From Tenebrio molitor (lineage: Eukaryota; Arthropoda; Insecta; Coleoptera; Tenebrionidae), in NCBI RefSeq assembly GCF_963966145.1, contig NC_091050.1, forward strand, positions 16,678,001 to 16,742,000: 64,000 nucleotides of DNA, in the 5' to 3' direction. Made by a program: the position numbers and the translations under genes. The notes below the pieces were generated by a model, which had not been told where the DNA came from, did not search any database, and saw nothing but the letters and a program-made list of their open reading frames with translations. Shown piece after piece: positions 23,118 to 36,260 of this stretch. Position 1 is the stretch's first letter; every line of letters starts with the position of its first letter.

Positions 23118-25622
23118 TTATCGTCTGCTTCTGTGTTTACGTTCAGAACTTCTACGTCTCCGTCTGTCATCTTTTTCTTGCGTCTTTTTATCATTACGTT
23201 TATACTTTCTTGAATTTGATTTTCTTCTTTTGCTATCTTCATCCGAAGAAGAACTAGAATGTGTGAATTTTTTGTTATTCTTATCCTTTTTCTTCCGTTT
23301 CTTGTCACCTTCCGAGCTTGACGGCTCTATTAAAAAATCATTATAAAATCGTCATTCTCGTTTACTAAATGTAACAAACCTGAATCACTACCGTCGCTGC
23401 TGGAAGAACTCGAACTGGAACTGCTGCTGGAGTCACTGGACCCTTTTGCTACATTCAGTGCTGGGGTTTTAGGGGCAGTCTTCAAATGTTCTCTCAATTC
23501 AGCCGTCAGTCCTCCTAAACCAATTGATGTAAAAAAATTGATAGCAAAGCGTGTATTTTTTGGGTCATCTCTAGGAAACAGTCCTTCAAAATGAGGTTGC
23601 AAAGTCCTGAAATAGCAGATAATAAATGTTTCATTTCTCTTTTTATTTTTTTTATAACATACGGATCTTTAAGTCTTGCATTTAACTTTTCTAATCCCAT
23701 GTATTCAGCCAATTCTTGGAATAAAATTTTTATAAAAATTCTGTTGGAACTATTGGTGTCTTCTTCATTAAGCTTCATTATTTCCAAAACTTCCCAACCA
23801 ATAGCATCAGTAAACATCAAATGTGCAAAAAACTTGCTAACATTTCTCAATTTATTTGTGTCAAGTCTGTGTGTGGTCGCATAGGTGTCTTTGAATATTT
23901 GTTGGAACGGTTCGACGTATATCTTGTTTACTTGGCAAAATCTTTGAGCCAATAAACCATAGAATTTCTCATAGGTTCTTTGTTCAGCGCAACAATCTAA
24001 GAACATGTGGCACAATTCGATTTCTTGTCCCGGTTTAAGTTCCATTTTCATTAATTTGTGTGCGCTCTCTTCAAAATCTAAGCTGGATTGAATTGTCAAG
24101 TAGATGGTTCTTCTTAACGCCACCAAATTAGTTTCTGTGTTATCAATTATACTTGGCTCATCTTTGGAAGTCGCTTCGTCTTCTTCGTCGTCGTCATCTT
24201 CGTCTTCTTCTTCATCGCCGGATCCGTCTTCAGAACCTGATTCAGAATCGCTGCTCTGATCCAAAATTTCCTTACTCAAGGTTTTGTATTTTCCCTCGTT
24301 CTCTTCGTAATTGTCATCAAATTTAAAGACATCTAAAAAGCACGTACTACGTTAAAAATCCACAAACACCACAAATTTTCTATCTTACTAAGTATATCTT
24401 CGGCGTTTGATTGTTTCACGTCGTCCAATGTAATTAAATGTGTAAACTGATGTTCCTCATCGACCAAGTCAAGTTCTTCGATGACGGCCGCGTGATCTTT
24501 GAAACCGTCTTTACGAATTTGGAACATGACTTCAATCATGTATTGGATTCTCTGTTCAAGTTGTCCTTCATGTAAAATGTTTCTTAACATTTCAAAAATT
24601 GCATTTATTCCTTTGCTTGATACTTCCGTTAGCTTTTGTCCGCATTCTTTCAAAAACGAAATCGCAACTTCCACAGAATCATCTGTCGGTGTCTCCACTA
24701 ACAGAGTTAAAATTTCCAGGGCGAGTATCTCGTGAGCCACTCTCTGGTTAACCAAATGAGCAACAAAAGTTGTTGCTGATATACAAATGACCTTGTTGTT
24801 CTGCTTAAAGCCTCTTTTAAATTGCAAGACTAATCTCTTTAATAATAATTCGCCGATATTGGGAAACTTTGAATTGATGACTGCAACTAGTGCCGCGTAC
24901 ACGTTTGTGAAAGTAGGTGATGCAGCTTGTGCTTGAATGATTGATTTACATAGCAAACCGCGACCCCTTACTACGTTTTCATGTAACAGCTCTCGCGAAA
25001 TTATGCCGATATTGGACGTGTTAACTTTATTTATGAAACCGTGAATTGATTTCTTTAGCGCTTCCCATGCAATCCGCTGATACGCGGCTGAAGTTTTATC
25101 GGTGATCTCCGCTTGCATCAATCGCAATTTTGCCGGAGGTATGTAAGCGCCTCCAGTTCTTGACGTTAACAAATCTACCGTTTTTCTCTCGCGGGGCGTT
25201 ATTACCGATTTATTCCCCGCATTTTCGTGTTGTTTGCTTTTAATTTCCTCTTTTTCTTTATCTACTTTACCGTCCTCATCTTTCGTATCCTCAGGGTCGC
25301 CTCCGTAATACCGACTGCCTATCTGATTTTCATCCTTCTTAGGATATTTGGTCCAGTACCTGTCGCTGTTCTTCTTGTGTTCCTGATCCTCGCCATAATA
25401 ACGAGGATAATCTTCGACTGGTCGATCCAAATCGTGGTATTTACGACTCCGCCGTCTGTCTCTCGAACGCGAACGTTTCGAACGGTGTTTTCTCGAGTCT
25501 CGATCTCGAGACTTGTGCGTAGGGGAAATGTCACGTTTGTGTTTTTTGTGAGGTTCCGGTGATTTTGATGCACTTTTACGCTTGGTTTTGGGCCGGGGAG
25601 AACTTTCGGAATCGGTTGTCAT
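23118..25622 (-). CDS. CWC22: Pre-mRNA splicing factor CWC22 (nucampholin)
   Basis: Minus-strand exons 25622-24389, 24332-23663, 23606-23380 and 23326-23118 give 779 residues. CWC22 is a spliceosome protein that escorts eIF4A3 to spliced RNA so that the exon-junction complex can form. The N-terminal 130 residues are an Arg/Ser-rich, charged region. The MIF4G domain follows TGGAYIPPAKLRLMQ (from about residue 155). An acidic linker (about 445-475, runs of Glu/Asp) separates it from the MA3 domain, which contains LRRTIYLTIQSSLDFEE. PTLQPHFEGLFPRD and RFAINFFTSIGLGGLT close the conserved core and are near-identical to animal CWC22 as I recall it. The C-terminus holds a serine run and a basic RS tail ending KHRSRR. 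Three introns are each about 50 bases. Confidence 0.96.
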
Positions 25623-28600
25623 GTTTCACTTGCACTAGTCACAAACAAAACTTCTGACAGTCACTAGTATTACAGCAACGCCACTGTTTGAGGTTAGAAT
25701 TAAAATGTTCGATAAGTTCGACATCCGCAGCGACCTCTACGTTTGGTGGAAGCGTTCAAAAATAAAAAATCCCTAACAATATTCAAGTTATAAAAATAAC
25801 AATCAGTGAAAAGTATAATTATATTCTTAATTGGATAAATTACTGCTTTCTTTTTTTAGTTGCCACGTAGCGGGATGTCCGACAGAAAACTCGACGTTTT
25901 TCTACACGGCATCTCCACATCTAAACCGCAGTTGCTTGAAATTTACCGATTTCACAACACTTCTTCCGCGGTGAAATTAACATTTCAAAAAAACAATATC
26001 GAAAGTGTTACAAGGTGTTTTGTTCCACTGAATCGGCAAATTCTGTATCACCACCTCAGTTTCCACCGCAGCATTTATTTGTCTGAAGAAATTTCTTTGT
26101 ACTCAGTTTGATTTGAATAGATGGTATTATTTTTCTTCTTTCAGCGATTAACAAATGTACGAAGGTGACGTAATTGTATTTTCCTCTGCCGGTGAGGTCA
26201 CGGCGTAAGTTTCAATTTTATGGAATTCCAGTGGGGACCCGCGCCAAGGGAGTATGTAAAAATGTTTGCGTGTAAACATGTATAATTACAGTTCCAATAA
26301 TAAACAGTGCGAATGCAGCGTTCTACTGGAGCACTACAAGGTCACTGCCAAGCTGTTTATGTCATACAGATCCGACCAACGAAACCAGCAATCCGTACAA
26401 AAGAACCCCGAGGCTGGTTTATGGAGAGTACCCAATACTATACCAATTCAGTTGGTTCTGAACCTTTCGGTGTCGATGCTGCGCGCGTTCTCCTCGGCCC
26501 ACCATCACAAGAAAAGAACAATTAACACTAAACCCCTAATACGACAACGATAAAACGACTATCGAATCGGTAATAGACTTAGTGGCGGGTTGGTGTAGGT
26601 ATCAAAGGTGTTCTTCAATTATCGGATGAAGGTCGAAAATATTGTTTGTCATCCTGTTTGATTTTTTTTTCTTTTGCAAGAATAGAACAGAGTACTGGAC
26701 TGACAGTAGATGGAAGCTGCAACCATGGTAAATATTCACCAGTGTTTTGCGATTAATTGTTTTTATGTTTTGACCAAAGTTGCGTTTCCTTTCGTTAATT
26801 AATTTAATCATTTCCTTTTTAATGTTTCCAAACAATTAGTATATACCTCGACAGTTCACGCTGCACCGCTTCACAACTTAAAAATATCAGACGACGTCAA
26901 ACTTGGGGTTATCACAGCCCATTTGCGCAGAAATTTGAAATTTTTATTTCAGTCTAATTCGCCCACGTCGAGACGATACATCGCGACTTGTTAGTACCAC
27001 TGTGTTTTTTGTGTCACTTGTTTTTGTTGAAATACGTAATTGTCTTTGTCTGACACAAATATCGGCATTAAAAAATACATTTCGCTTATCATTGCGCAAT
27101 TCTAAAATGACATGCACGATAAGCGACCACGTAAAATGTTGTTTTCGTCTGGCTTTGGTAGAATTAATGCAAAATTATAATCTGTCAGAGAAGTTCGTTG
27201 TATAATTTTTTTACCTCGTGGAATTATGTAAAGGAAAATGATGTCATTTGTTTAACATTTAAAAAGAACATTACCATAAAAACACTATGCAGCAGCAATA
27301 CACCTTCGACCATTAGCATATGTTGCTCTAAATCTAAAAATACACAGTTTATGCCAGAATTTTAGTTTCCGTGAACAAACTTTATGGCGACTGTGTCTAT
27401 CGGAAAACAACCCTTATCCGCTGGTACGAAAATATCTGCTCGATTCTGAATCTGAATCACAGTTGCAGTTACACATATTGGCATCGGGAATAATTAGCAC
27501 CGTTTCGTCATAAAGTCTGTTGGACTGTCTACAGTACAAAATGCAATAAAAGTCGAGGAACTAGTTACAAAAAAAGGTGCGACTCTTGTTGAACGTTGGA
27601 CAGGTGTGGACCACCTCAGTGGGGATACTCACCATCACGTCCCTCACATAATGTCTATTGTTTTACGTTTCAGGTCTTTATTGTTGCCGACCAGGTTTTG
27701 TTATTGTTTTTTCCAACTTTACACTCAAACGTACATAATCATGAAATATGCGTTGTTTGTGTCAGAACCGTATAAAGTTGTCAATTTTGGAAAAGAATTA
27801 TTTTATCTGAGGTATTGTTAATCCCAGAACAATTTTTTATGTCGAGTGAATTTACACCCTCGCCTGCACTCATATGGCCTTTAAATCATACAATACACCC
27901 ACACAGAGTCGTCTGTGACGTGTAGGCGTAATGGATGTTTGACTACGGTGTCATCTTATTTCTTTGTTTACCTACAAAGTCTCCGATGCCCCTTATAACG
28001 GACGTAAATCGCTCTTTTGATCATGTGGATGCAGCTCGAAAGCTACCGGAACAATTTGTTTAGAGCATCATGAATTTTATTCGTTTTCTTCGTCAATTAA
28101 TGACAAACCAGAGCCAGGATTAGCTTAATCGACGACGAAAATATCTCGTTACCACCAAGAAATGATAAATCGTATAATAATTTACGTGTTATAACTCGTC
28201 TAATGAATGAATGCCAACAGAAAGTCAATTAAAAAATATCACATTCATCCGTGTCGCGACAGTTTTAACGAGCGCTCGTACATATTTACATTCTAAAATA
28301 AAGTAAAACATGAACCCACCATTTTTAATAATAGGTTCAGAGAAAATCGTGGGTGTACGTGCAAGATAGAGATTTTACCTGAATTGGCCGTTCAGATAAG
28401 TGTTAAAATCGCATCGCTTCCCTTACCAGGTAAAAGAGGACGGAACTATTTCAGCACGCTGTTAAGGATTTATGCCGAACCGATTTCCGTCCCTTCCTCG
28501 CATAGCAGATGATTCTTGGTTCACATGTACCTAAAAAAAATACAGACGTCATCGAGAGGATTTCCTGTTACAACTGAAAAGATGCGCTCTTGACTGCATC

Positions 28601-31600
28601 ATCGCATTTTTTTAATTCATTATGCCTCGATGAACCCATTACCCGTTATGAAATTTATTAGATGAAATTGTTAAGTCTCTGAATAAAAGACGAAATAAGA
28701 AGCGAAACTCGTATAAAACCGCCTCCGCTGCTGCAACGAGCAATAGCACCTTTATCCGTCTCTTCAATGAACTTGCTTTTCTTGCAGTCGCACGACAATG
28801 AACCCTGCAACTTCAAACACGCCCCTGCATGTTTTGCCTCAGATACGTGCCACGTATAATGAATCAAGATCGGTTTAATTCAGATTTGGACTCGCTTTAG
28901 TTAATGTAAAGATCCCGAGCGAACGCTAAATGGATGCCAACATCCTGCCAGTATTTGGGACGTCCACAAGAAACTCTAAAATATTCGTGTGGTTTTCGTG
29001 TGAGTTTCGTTCCTCGGGTCAACGGAACTTACTCCCTTGAGGAGTATCGGCAACAAACTGATCGTAAATGAGCCCACGGTCATCAATTCCACAATTACAC
29101 ACAGTACACTGCCATAAATGTTGTACTGAATATGTGCGATTAACACTGGGAGACCTAGTTTGTGTTTCCTTTGGCTAGTTGCTAGTATTTGCACGATTAA
29201 AGAAAAAAAAATATATCAGTGAGATTAACGACCAATAGTTTAATATTAGAGAGATAGGTATTGCAGTATTTAGAAAGACGTTATTTTGACATCTAAGTGT
29301 CAATTTTTAGCACGTACACGGTTGCGGTTTACGTAAATCGCGAACGTATACCGCAAGACGTTAGGAACGTTATTTTTGACATTTCTCATATGTCAACAGT
29401 TTGACAATTCAAAAAAGTTTGAGTGCGATTTGACCTAAATAAGTTAGAAATAAAGTGATCAACTGATTCTTCAATATCATCGTCATTTGCACCACCTAAA
29501 ATTGCAGCTTCTAACATTTCGTTCATTTTTGACACTACTTCTCAACTTTGCATTGTCTTTTAATAACGTTAACGCCTTGATAAATTGCAATTGCATGCAT
29601 TTATTAACCTATTACTTAAATAAAGGTTGAATGAATATCTCTCTAATTACAAATAAGAAATCTGTTATCTTTTTTTTTTCATGGGATAACTTGACTGCTC
29701 GCAGCCTAAGCGAATTAATTCCATATTCTTTGTTTCCAGAGCCTGAATTGCTACGGAAAGGGGATTATTTTCAAGGCAGTTTTTTATGTTCACCGTTCAT
29801 TTTTTGCCTTTTTCAAATGCACGTTCGAAATTATTAAAAGAGTATTTATGTTTGCTTATGCAACCAGTTCTACACTTGAGGCGGTTTTTTTTTTCAAACG
29901 AGGGAATTTACAAATACAAGTTTATTGGAACTGCATAAACTCTTGTGTTGAAAGTCCAACATTACCTCAGTTATTGCACATGAAAAGTAAACAACTTAAA
30001 CTTCTAAATCGTTCCGAACACAGCCGTAAATGGCTAGCGAATGGTTTATTGACATTACCGCTGAAACAGCGACTGTCTTTCATTTGATTTATTAAGAATA
30101 AAAAAAAGAAGGTAAATAGGTACTAAACCTCACAAGGCGTTTCATGCGATTCTGAGAATGTTACCGGCTGGCATTGTGATAACATTTGATGTGAATTTTA
30201 TCAATTTATAATTATGTAATAATTTAATTGTATTGACCTCCACGACTGCTATTACGTGCTCGTACCAACTACAAAATTTTACTGGAATCCAATTAAATTC
30301 GAGCGGTTTTAGGCGATTTGCCGTGTACCAGATGTCTTCTTTTAGGCATCTTTTTTATTATTCGAAAACGAAGCGCCCAAAAAATTATTTCATACGATTG
30401 TGATGTCTATTTGATACAAGAAAAACAGATTTATCGAAGCGGACCGTGTGAAAACAGTGGGTATCAAGACACTCTGCCTATTTATTATTTCTGTTTGGTG
30501 CGAATTCCTTCGGACACTCGTTTTTGAACAGGGTCAGTGCAATCCACGAGAAATGATAATCACAGTTGCAGCCCGACAAGGAAGTCGATGATGGCTAACG
30601 AGATCCAATAAACTGCAACCTCCTGCGGCGTTATCTCGGCGACTTGGTCCGTCATACACTGTACGATCGCATAGGTGTATGCAATGCTGTGAGAGCATGA
30701 AATGATAAGGAGTTCGATTACAAAGCGGTCAGGTGCTTATCATTGCGACGGTGGGGCCTCGAATGGATCCACACATCTAGTCGAATCCAGACGGTTGTAC
30801 GATGTTGTGTTTTAATTAGTGCTACTGGAAAGTTTTCCTCTTGAAAAGTCTTTTGCTGAGATCAACTCTCGTCTCGTTGCCCTCAAGCAGCTGCAGTTTA
30901 CGAAGGTATGCGTGACTCACGACTATGTGAGTCTTCAGTCAACACGGAATTCTTCTAGTGGTGTTGCATGCGTGAGCAGAATGTGCCATACTGTAAATCT
31001 GTGGGATTTTAATTCTGCAGTTGCAGTCGGATGCAAGAAATTGGGGTGGGTGGTGCGTATGTGCAATCGACGGTTCACGAGTGCTGACTGTTTTTAAGTG
31101 CCGGTGTATTTTTTTTTTTTATTATTACATCGACAACAGAGAAAGCTCCGCAGTTTCACGTAACTGGGAGTGATCCGTCTTTCCTCGTCTTCTTTCTGAA
31201 GAACAAAATTTAGAAAATGACAGAGATGCGCATTGTCCAATCGCAGGATGCCCAACCTTTATAATTTCCTGACAACCAAAGATGATTTTTTGTTTACAAT
31301 TTTTTTGCCACGTACATATTTAAATAACACTTATCTGAGATAACTAGACTGTGCATCTATTGAGATAAATAAATATTCCGATCAAGGTCTGGTTTTCCCA
31401 TTTTTTGTTGGTTATTGATTTTAATGGAAGAGTAATTTATCGCTATCACACCACGCCTCGTAATTCTCTCGCCTATATTTTTGTCAAACTGATAAAAATG
31501 GTGATTAGATAACAAATGCAAATAAGACTTATTGTTGCCATATTGCATTTTAACAGTATTTTATCGCACTTCTTGGAAGCGGAAAGCTTAACTTTGCATT

Positions 31601-31662
31601 AAAGTACTAGTCTAAACCAGTCACCTCCAATGCTCCATAATTAATAATTTTATTTATTCCAG
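25623..31662. other. Long region without a supported gene
   Basis: Six kilobases separate CWC22 from the large exon at 31,697. Short open frames exist (for example 26,266-26,553) but none shows a family motif or a consistent splice pattern. A GC-richer patch at about 30,540-31,080 may hold a non-coding first exon of the next gene. No MITE pair was recognised here, unlike the region further right. Confidence 0.4.
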
Positions 31663-31696
31663 GAGTTCCTTTCATCCATCCAGTCGATAATTCGAG

Positions 31697-34600
31697 ATGA
31701 CTTCGTTGAATAGTTCGACCAGTCAACAAGATGGTGGAAATATTGAAGTAAAAGAAAGCGCAATAGTCACAACCATTCAAGGGATATACAAAGGGGACAA
31801 TGATAACGACGAGATACTAGTTCGAGACCCTAATAATCGACGAAGTTTCATTAATAAATCGGCTTACGCTAAACTACATCGGTCCTTCAGTTCGGGGAGT
31901 AAACGTCATAGTGTTGACAATTTAAAAGGACGCTTTGAAAACCTTGTCCGACAGACTTCAAAGGAACAAGATAAAAACGAAGAGACAAAGCCTAAGGAGG
32001 AGACTGTTCCGTCAGAAATCCAACAAGAAGAAACGAACGTGGAACCATCTAGTTCATCTAGTTCTGTTATTCCTGTGAGTAAACCAGAAGAAGAAACAAA
32101 ATTTACACCGGCGAGTTTTGGTTATCCCAAGACGGCCCATTTGAAACCACCTTTACTCAAACCAAAACCAGTGATCAGGAAAAGACCTCCGAAAGATGTA
32201 AATTCAAATTTACTCAAAAGAAATTCGCAAGCTAGTGATGTGGAAGAAGTCCACATTGTTCTGCAGCCGTCAGCTTCCCAAGAAAGCGTGGATAAAATAG
32301 CCAGAGAACTGTCAAACTTTACCATGGACGGTCAATCCAAAGAGAGAAAACGTAGTTTGAGGAAACGGTTTCTGGGTGCCTTCTTCAGCAAAGACAAAAA
32401 GAAAAAGGAAGAAGATTTCAACAAGCACAAACATGGTGACAATATCGTGTACAATGACAATATGAAAAATGAATCGAACTTCAGTAGACAATCACCCCAG
32501 AGACAAACAGTTCCGAGTCAAAATATCACTGTGAACCGGTACAATGACCACATCTTGGACAACAGACAGGAAGCACACGAAGAGAAAATCAAAGAGCTGG
32601 AACAAAAATATGCCGTGTTACATGTAAACCGTTTTAAGCAAATTCGCCAGAGTTTGGACGAAAAGAAAACTGAAGACTACGTTGTTATGGAGGAAAAAAA
32701 GCCTTCCATCAGTGATTACATCAGCACCCCCGTCAACAAATACATCGATACTAGCTCGACGGGGAGCACAGAATCGGAAAAACTGAACGGAGTGCCGGTG
32801 CGTGAGACTCCGCCACGAGCTCAAGAAACGTACCAGAACATCAGCGTGATCAAACCAAAGGCTTCGATACCAATCAATTCGGAACGATCTCTTCCGAATC
32901 CGTTCCAAAACGAGAAAACTAGTCCACGAACTATCGAAAGAAACTTGAACAAGAGCAACAGCAAAGACTATCCGGACAAGCCGAGCTTCTCTGCTAAACA
33001 AGATGACACATACGGCACCGTATCGAAGAGTACAGAATACAAACCTCTTCAAAGCAATGACACTAAACAGATCGCTCCGCGATCACCGTTGTCATCTCCC
33101 AAACCGATATCTTTAGAGAGCAAGAAATTGAGGCTACCATCCAACCGCGAGATTTTCGACCCCCAGCCGAGGGTCAAGTCACCAATTCCGGCGAATAGAG
33201 TCAGCACGGAAAAGATCATAGCGACTGAACTGTTGAAGAATTCGCGGCCGCCGACTCCGCCTAAGCGCACAGCATCGAAAACTCCAGAGGTTGTGAGTAA
33301 CAAGCCTCCGATGTCACCGAAATTGTCCCCGCGTAAACCGGATCTTCGTTCTGATCAAATTGTGACGAACGTGCTTGTCCACCACACTCCGAGACGAGTG
33401 CAAACTGATTCGGACAACGCCACGTACGGGAATATAGGATCGAATTTCAGAGTGTCGACGCCTGTAGATCTTAGAATGGCAGTTACGATGAAGATGGCAC
33501 CTCAAAAGTCTCCACAAAAGGAGGACATCAGGAAAACTGTCGAGGAGTACTACTGGAAAGAATTGAAAAAGCTGAAGGAGGAGGAGGATTCTAAATTGTA
33601 TTTGATGCATGCGAATGAATTCTACGACGAGTCATCAAGAGTACGGCGTTCGAGGAGTTTATCTCCTTCTGCCCACAGAATGGGAAGGCAAAGCTTAAGT
33701 TTACCGAGAGATGCGAGGGGGCAAACGTACGATTATGGCAGAGTAGCCCAGCAACAGTCGATTCCAGAAGGTCACGCCCTTTCTACAGATGGACCAAGTG
33801 ACAGACACTTCGTTTATAACCAAAATTTCGTCAGAAACAACCTCGAAAGAAGATCAATTGATAGTCTCCAGAGACCGATTTTCAGACGAGGAAGTCTAAC
33901 CAAACAAGAAATTTATCAAGAGCAACCCTACAGTAAAAGAGTAAGTTTTTCAAACTCACAAGCGATGCAACAAGCGTGGCCTACTCGAAACGGGTACACT
34001 CAGAATCCCCCGCAGAGAAAGTTAGAAAGAATCAACTCCGAACTAGATGATGACGTTTTCGTTCAAAGCCCATTGGAGCCCATTTATGTGTCGAAAAGGA
34101 TCCAAAACGAACCGATCTACGATAACAGACTCACGGAACAACAGAGGGCTCAACAATATGAAAATTTTAGAAGACAACAAGCTTACGGCCAACGTCCTCA
34201 ACACATGGGATCTCGAAGATTATCGATGGATTCCATAGCCAGGACTCAACAAGATATCTACGTTTCATCCAACTCGATCAATCGCAGACCTGTCTCGAAC
34301 ATCCCACCAAGAGAAATGATCGATGATTATGCACGTGCACCCTTCCAGCAGCAGTACCCCAGCAATTCCCAACTGTCCCTCCAACCAGCATACTCGTCTC
34401 GTCAAAGCATAACCGACAACAACTACGGTCAAAAGCAAATCTCTGTTAGGAACAAATACTGCGACATTTACGGCCAAATCCACGACGCTCCCCAGACTGG
34501 TGTAGTCATGGGCCGGTTGCAGAATTCTCAAAACACACCATACCGCCAACCCTACGTCGAAAATTTTGTTCGCGGTTCGCGTCTAACGGCCAGTGCCAAC

Positions 34601-34813
34601 GACATCCCTAAACGTTACGTGGATCCGCGTTATGCATACGACACAGAGAGGATTACCACGAATTACGACAGTCGACCCTTGCCGGCTCTCCCTGGACAAT
34701 CTGGACGAAATACGCAAATTTCGGATACGGAGAGCGGTTCGGATGCGAGCGAGATCCAGAGGATCATGCAAGTTAAAACGAAAAGCAAAAAACGGGGTTT
34801 GTTTGGTAAGTGA
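31697..34813 (+). CDS. Large disordered basic protein, first coding exon of a probable multi-promoter gene
   Basis: One uninterrupted frame of 1,038 codons starts at an ATG 34 bases after a splice acceptor (AG at 31661-31662), so a non-coding exon lies upstream. The protein is rich in Ser, Pro, Lys, Arg and Gln and looks intrinsically disordered. It has proline motifs that could bind SH3 domains (SRPPTPPKRT, SPKLSPRKP), tyrosines in YxN or YDN settings (TYGNI, PIYVSK, PIYDNR), a basic KKRKK-like patch (FFSKDKKKKEED), and repeated RRxSxDS motifs (RRSIDS, RRLSMDS) that fit basophilic kinase sites. It ends KSKKRGLFGK. The base pattern at the end, TTTG then GTAAGT, is a strong donor, so the exon can end at 34,805 in phase 1 and join 38,902. 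I do not recognise the family; a cytoskeletal or signalling scaffold is a guess. Confidence 0.85.
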   Translation: MTSLNSSTSQQDGGNIEVKESAIVTTIQGIYKGDNDNDEILVRDPNNRRSFINKSAYAKLHRSFSSGSKRHSVDNLKGRFENLVRQTSKEQDKNEETKPKEETVPSEIQQEETNVEPSSSSSSVIPVSKPEEETKFTPASFGYPKTAHLKPPLLKPKPVIRKRPPKDVNSNLLKRNSQASDVEEVHIVLQPSASQESVDKIARELSNFTMDGQSKERKRSLRKRFLGAFFSKDKKKKEEDFNKHKHGDNIVYNDNMKNESNFSRQSPQRQTVPSQNITVNRYNDHILDNRQEAHEEKIKELEQKYAVLHVNRFKQIRQSLDEKKTEDYVVMEEKKPSISDYISTPVNKYIDTSSTGSTESEKLNGVPVRETPPRAQETYQNISVIKPKASIPINSERSLPNPFQNEKTSPRTIERNLNKSNSKDYPDKPSFSAKQDDTYGTVSKSTEYKPLQSNDTKQIAPRSPLSSPKPISLESKKLRLPSNREIFDPQPRVKSPIPANRVSTEKIIATELLKNSRPPTPPKRTASKTPEVVSNKPPMSPKLSPRKPDLRSDQIVTNVLVHHTPRRVQTDSDNATYGNIGSNFRVSTPVDLRMAVTMKMAPQKSPQKEDIRKTVEEYYWKELKKLKEEEDSKLYLMHANEFYDESSRVRRSRSLSPSAHRMGRQSLSLPRDARGQTYDYGRVAQQQSIPEGHALSTDGPSDRHFVYNQNFVRNNLERRSIDSLQRPIFRRGSLTKQEIYQEQPYSKRVSFSNSQAMQQAWPTRNGYTQNPPQRKLERINSELDDDVFVQSPLEPIYVSKRIQNEPIYDNRLTEQQRAQQYENFRRQQAYGQRPQHMGSRRLSMDSIARTQQDIYVSSNSINRRPVSNIPPREMIDDYARAPFQQQYPSNSQLSLQPAYSSRQSITDNNYGQKQISVRNKYCDIYGQIHDAPQTGVVMGRLQNSQNTPYRQPYVENFVRGSRLTASANDIPKRYVDPRYAYDTERITTNYDSRPLPALPGQSGRNTQISDTESGSDASEIQRIMQVKTKSKKRGLFGK

Positions 34814-35109
34814 AATGATTTTGGAACGGTTTGAGGAAGAAAGTTTCGTTAGCACTCTTAGTAGTATTTTAGTGGTCTCGTTTTGCTTCCTAGTAAGTAT
34901 AATTTTTTAATAAGTGTTTTGTGCCATTTAAGCTCGCTTTACAAGTGCAACATGCAATATATTTTTTTTCCTCAAACTGAAAAATCTTGAATTGAAGCTG
35001 CTATTTTTCACAATGTCAAATAATTATAGGTTTCATTCGAGCATAAAACGTCGTACTTGTTTAAGGAGTTTTATGTATTGTAATTATTTAAGTGATAAAA
35101 TTGTACATA

Positions 35110-35115
35110 AATAAA
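35110..35115 (+). terminator. Possible polyadenylation signal for a short form
   Basis: AATAAA follows the in-frame stop at 34,813 by about 300 bases; a second AATAAA lies at 35462-35467. They would serve a transcript that reads through the donor at 34,806. Confidence 0.4.
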
Positions 35116-35939
35116 TTTTTGTCAAGTTTGGCTTTCTGTTTACTGTCTCACCTGTAATAGCTAGCTCCCTTCAATTCTCGATTTTATTTATCATACAATT
35201 TTTTTTCGTGAAGTATTTACGTAACAATAATCACTTAAAACATGACCGATATGTTGATAATTGCTACTCTTTTCGGTATCTAATATGATGTAATCATTTA
35301 CGGTATTTTAAAACGATGTAAATGTCATTACAATGCTCGATCGTTGAGTGTTAAAAATTTCAAAATTCAGTATTGTTGTTAAAAATATACAAAGTTTATT
35401 GTGTAGTTTATAAAAATGTATGAACAGAATATGTTGTAAAATGAAATGACGAGGAATTGTCAATAAAACTTTCAATAATACTTAGTGTATGCAACCAATT
35501 ATTCAAAGAACATGTGCCTGGGCACTTGTAACAACCATTCACAAACCTTGTGATTGCATTGAAAATTTTCATTTGAGATAATTGTCAAGTTTTTCAAATG
35601 AAACTCCCTTTGCTAGGGCATCATTTAAAGAGAAGCGATTAATGAGTAAAATGTGCTATTATAAATAGTCTTCTGTGATCACATTACCCAATAAAAAGTC
35701 AGTTTGAAGAGCGCGATAAAGTCAAGAAAGGAATTAAAACAATATCTCAGTCTAAAGTCCCATTTTCATGCTCGTGTTCTTCTTTCTCCCTTTCATTCCT
35801 CCTATTTTCAGGCGATGTGATCTTGTTATTTTTTGCATAGAGCAGGTGTTATGCGGCCGACTCGTCTCGTTGTGGAGACATTTCTGTATTTTAAATTTCG
35901 ATTCAAGACTTGAACGTGAAAAAATCCACTTCCAACCCT

Positions 35940-36260
35940 CAGACAATACAATTTGAGTTGGGCGTGCACGCGTGTGGGTGCACTTTGAGCTTTCGAAGGC
36001 ATCAGGGTGTTGGCGAAAACGCGTCCTGCTTTATCCCGGGCAAAGGGCGTGATAGCAGTGGTGCTATAGAAGGGCGTTCACCCCTTAAGTTCAGAATGAC
36101 GCCGCTAGCTGACAGCAGCGCTTCTATCGATTATCCTTGCAGTTACGTCACTCGGATGCTGTAATCTAGTAGGTGGCTGCATCGGTGTCTGTTCTCGCTC
36201 GGCCTACAGTGACTTCAACGGATTACCGTTCGGCCTACGATCCGACCTAATAATTAATGA
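35940..36260 (+). promoter_or_regulatory. GC-rich patch, possible alternative promoter
   Basis: This stretch is clearly richer in G, C and CpG than the AT-rich intron around it. It includes a CRE-like TTACGTCA at about 36144. No start codon with a phase-1 donor was found, so a promoter with a non-coding exon is the most I would suggest. Confidence 0.25.

Noticed and set aside
26266..26553. A 95-codon plus-strand frame and an overlapping 72-codon frame
   Set aside because: Neither resembles a known family, and the two frames compete; there is no polyadenylation or splice support.
32618..33610. Minus-strand frames opposite the large exon
   Set aside because: Shadows produced by the codon bias of the plus-strand 1,038-codon frame.
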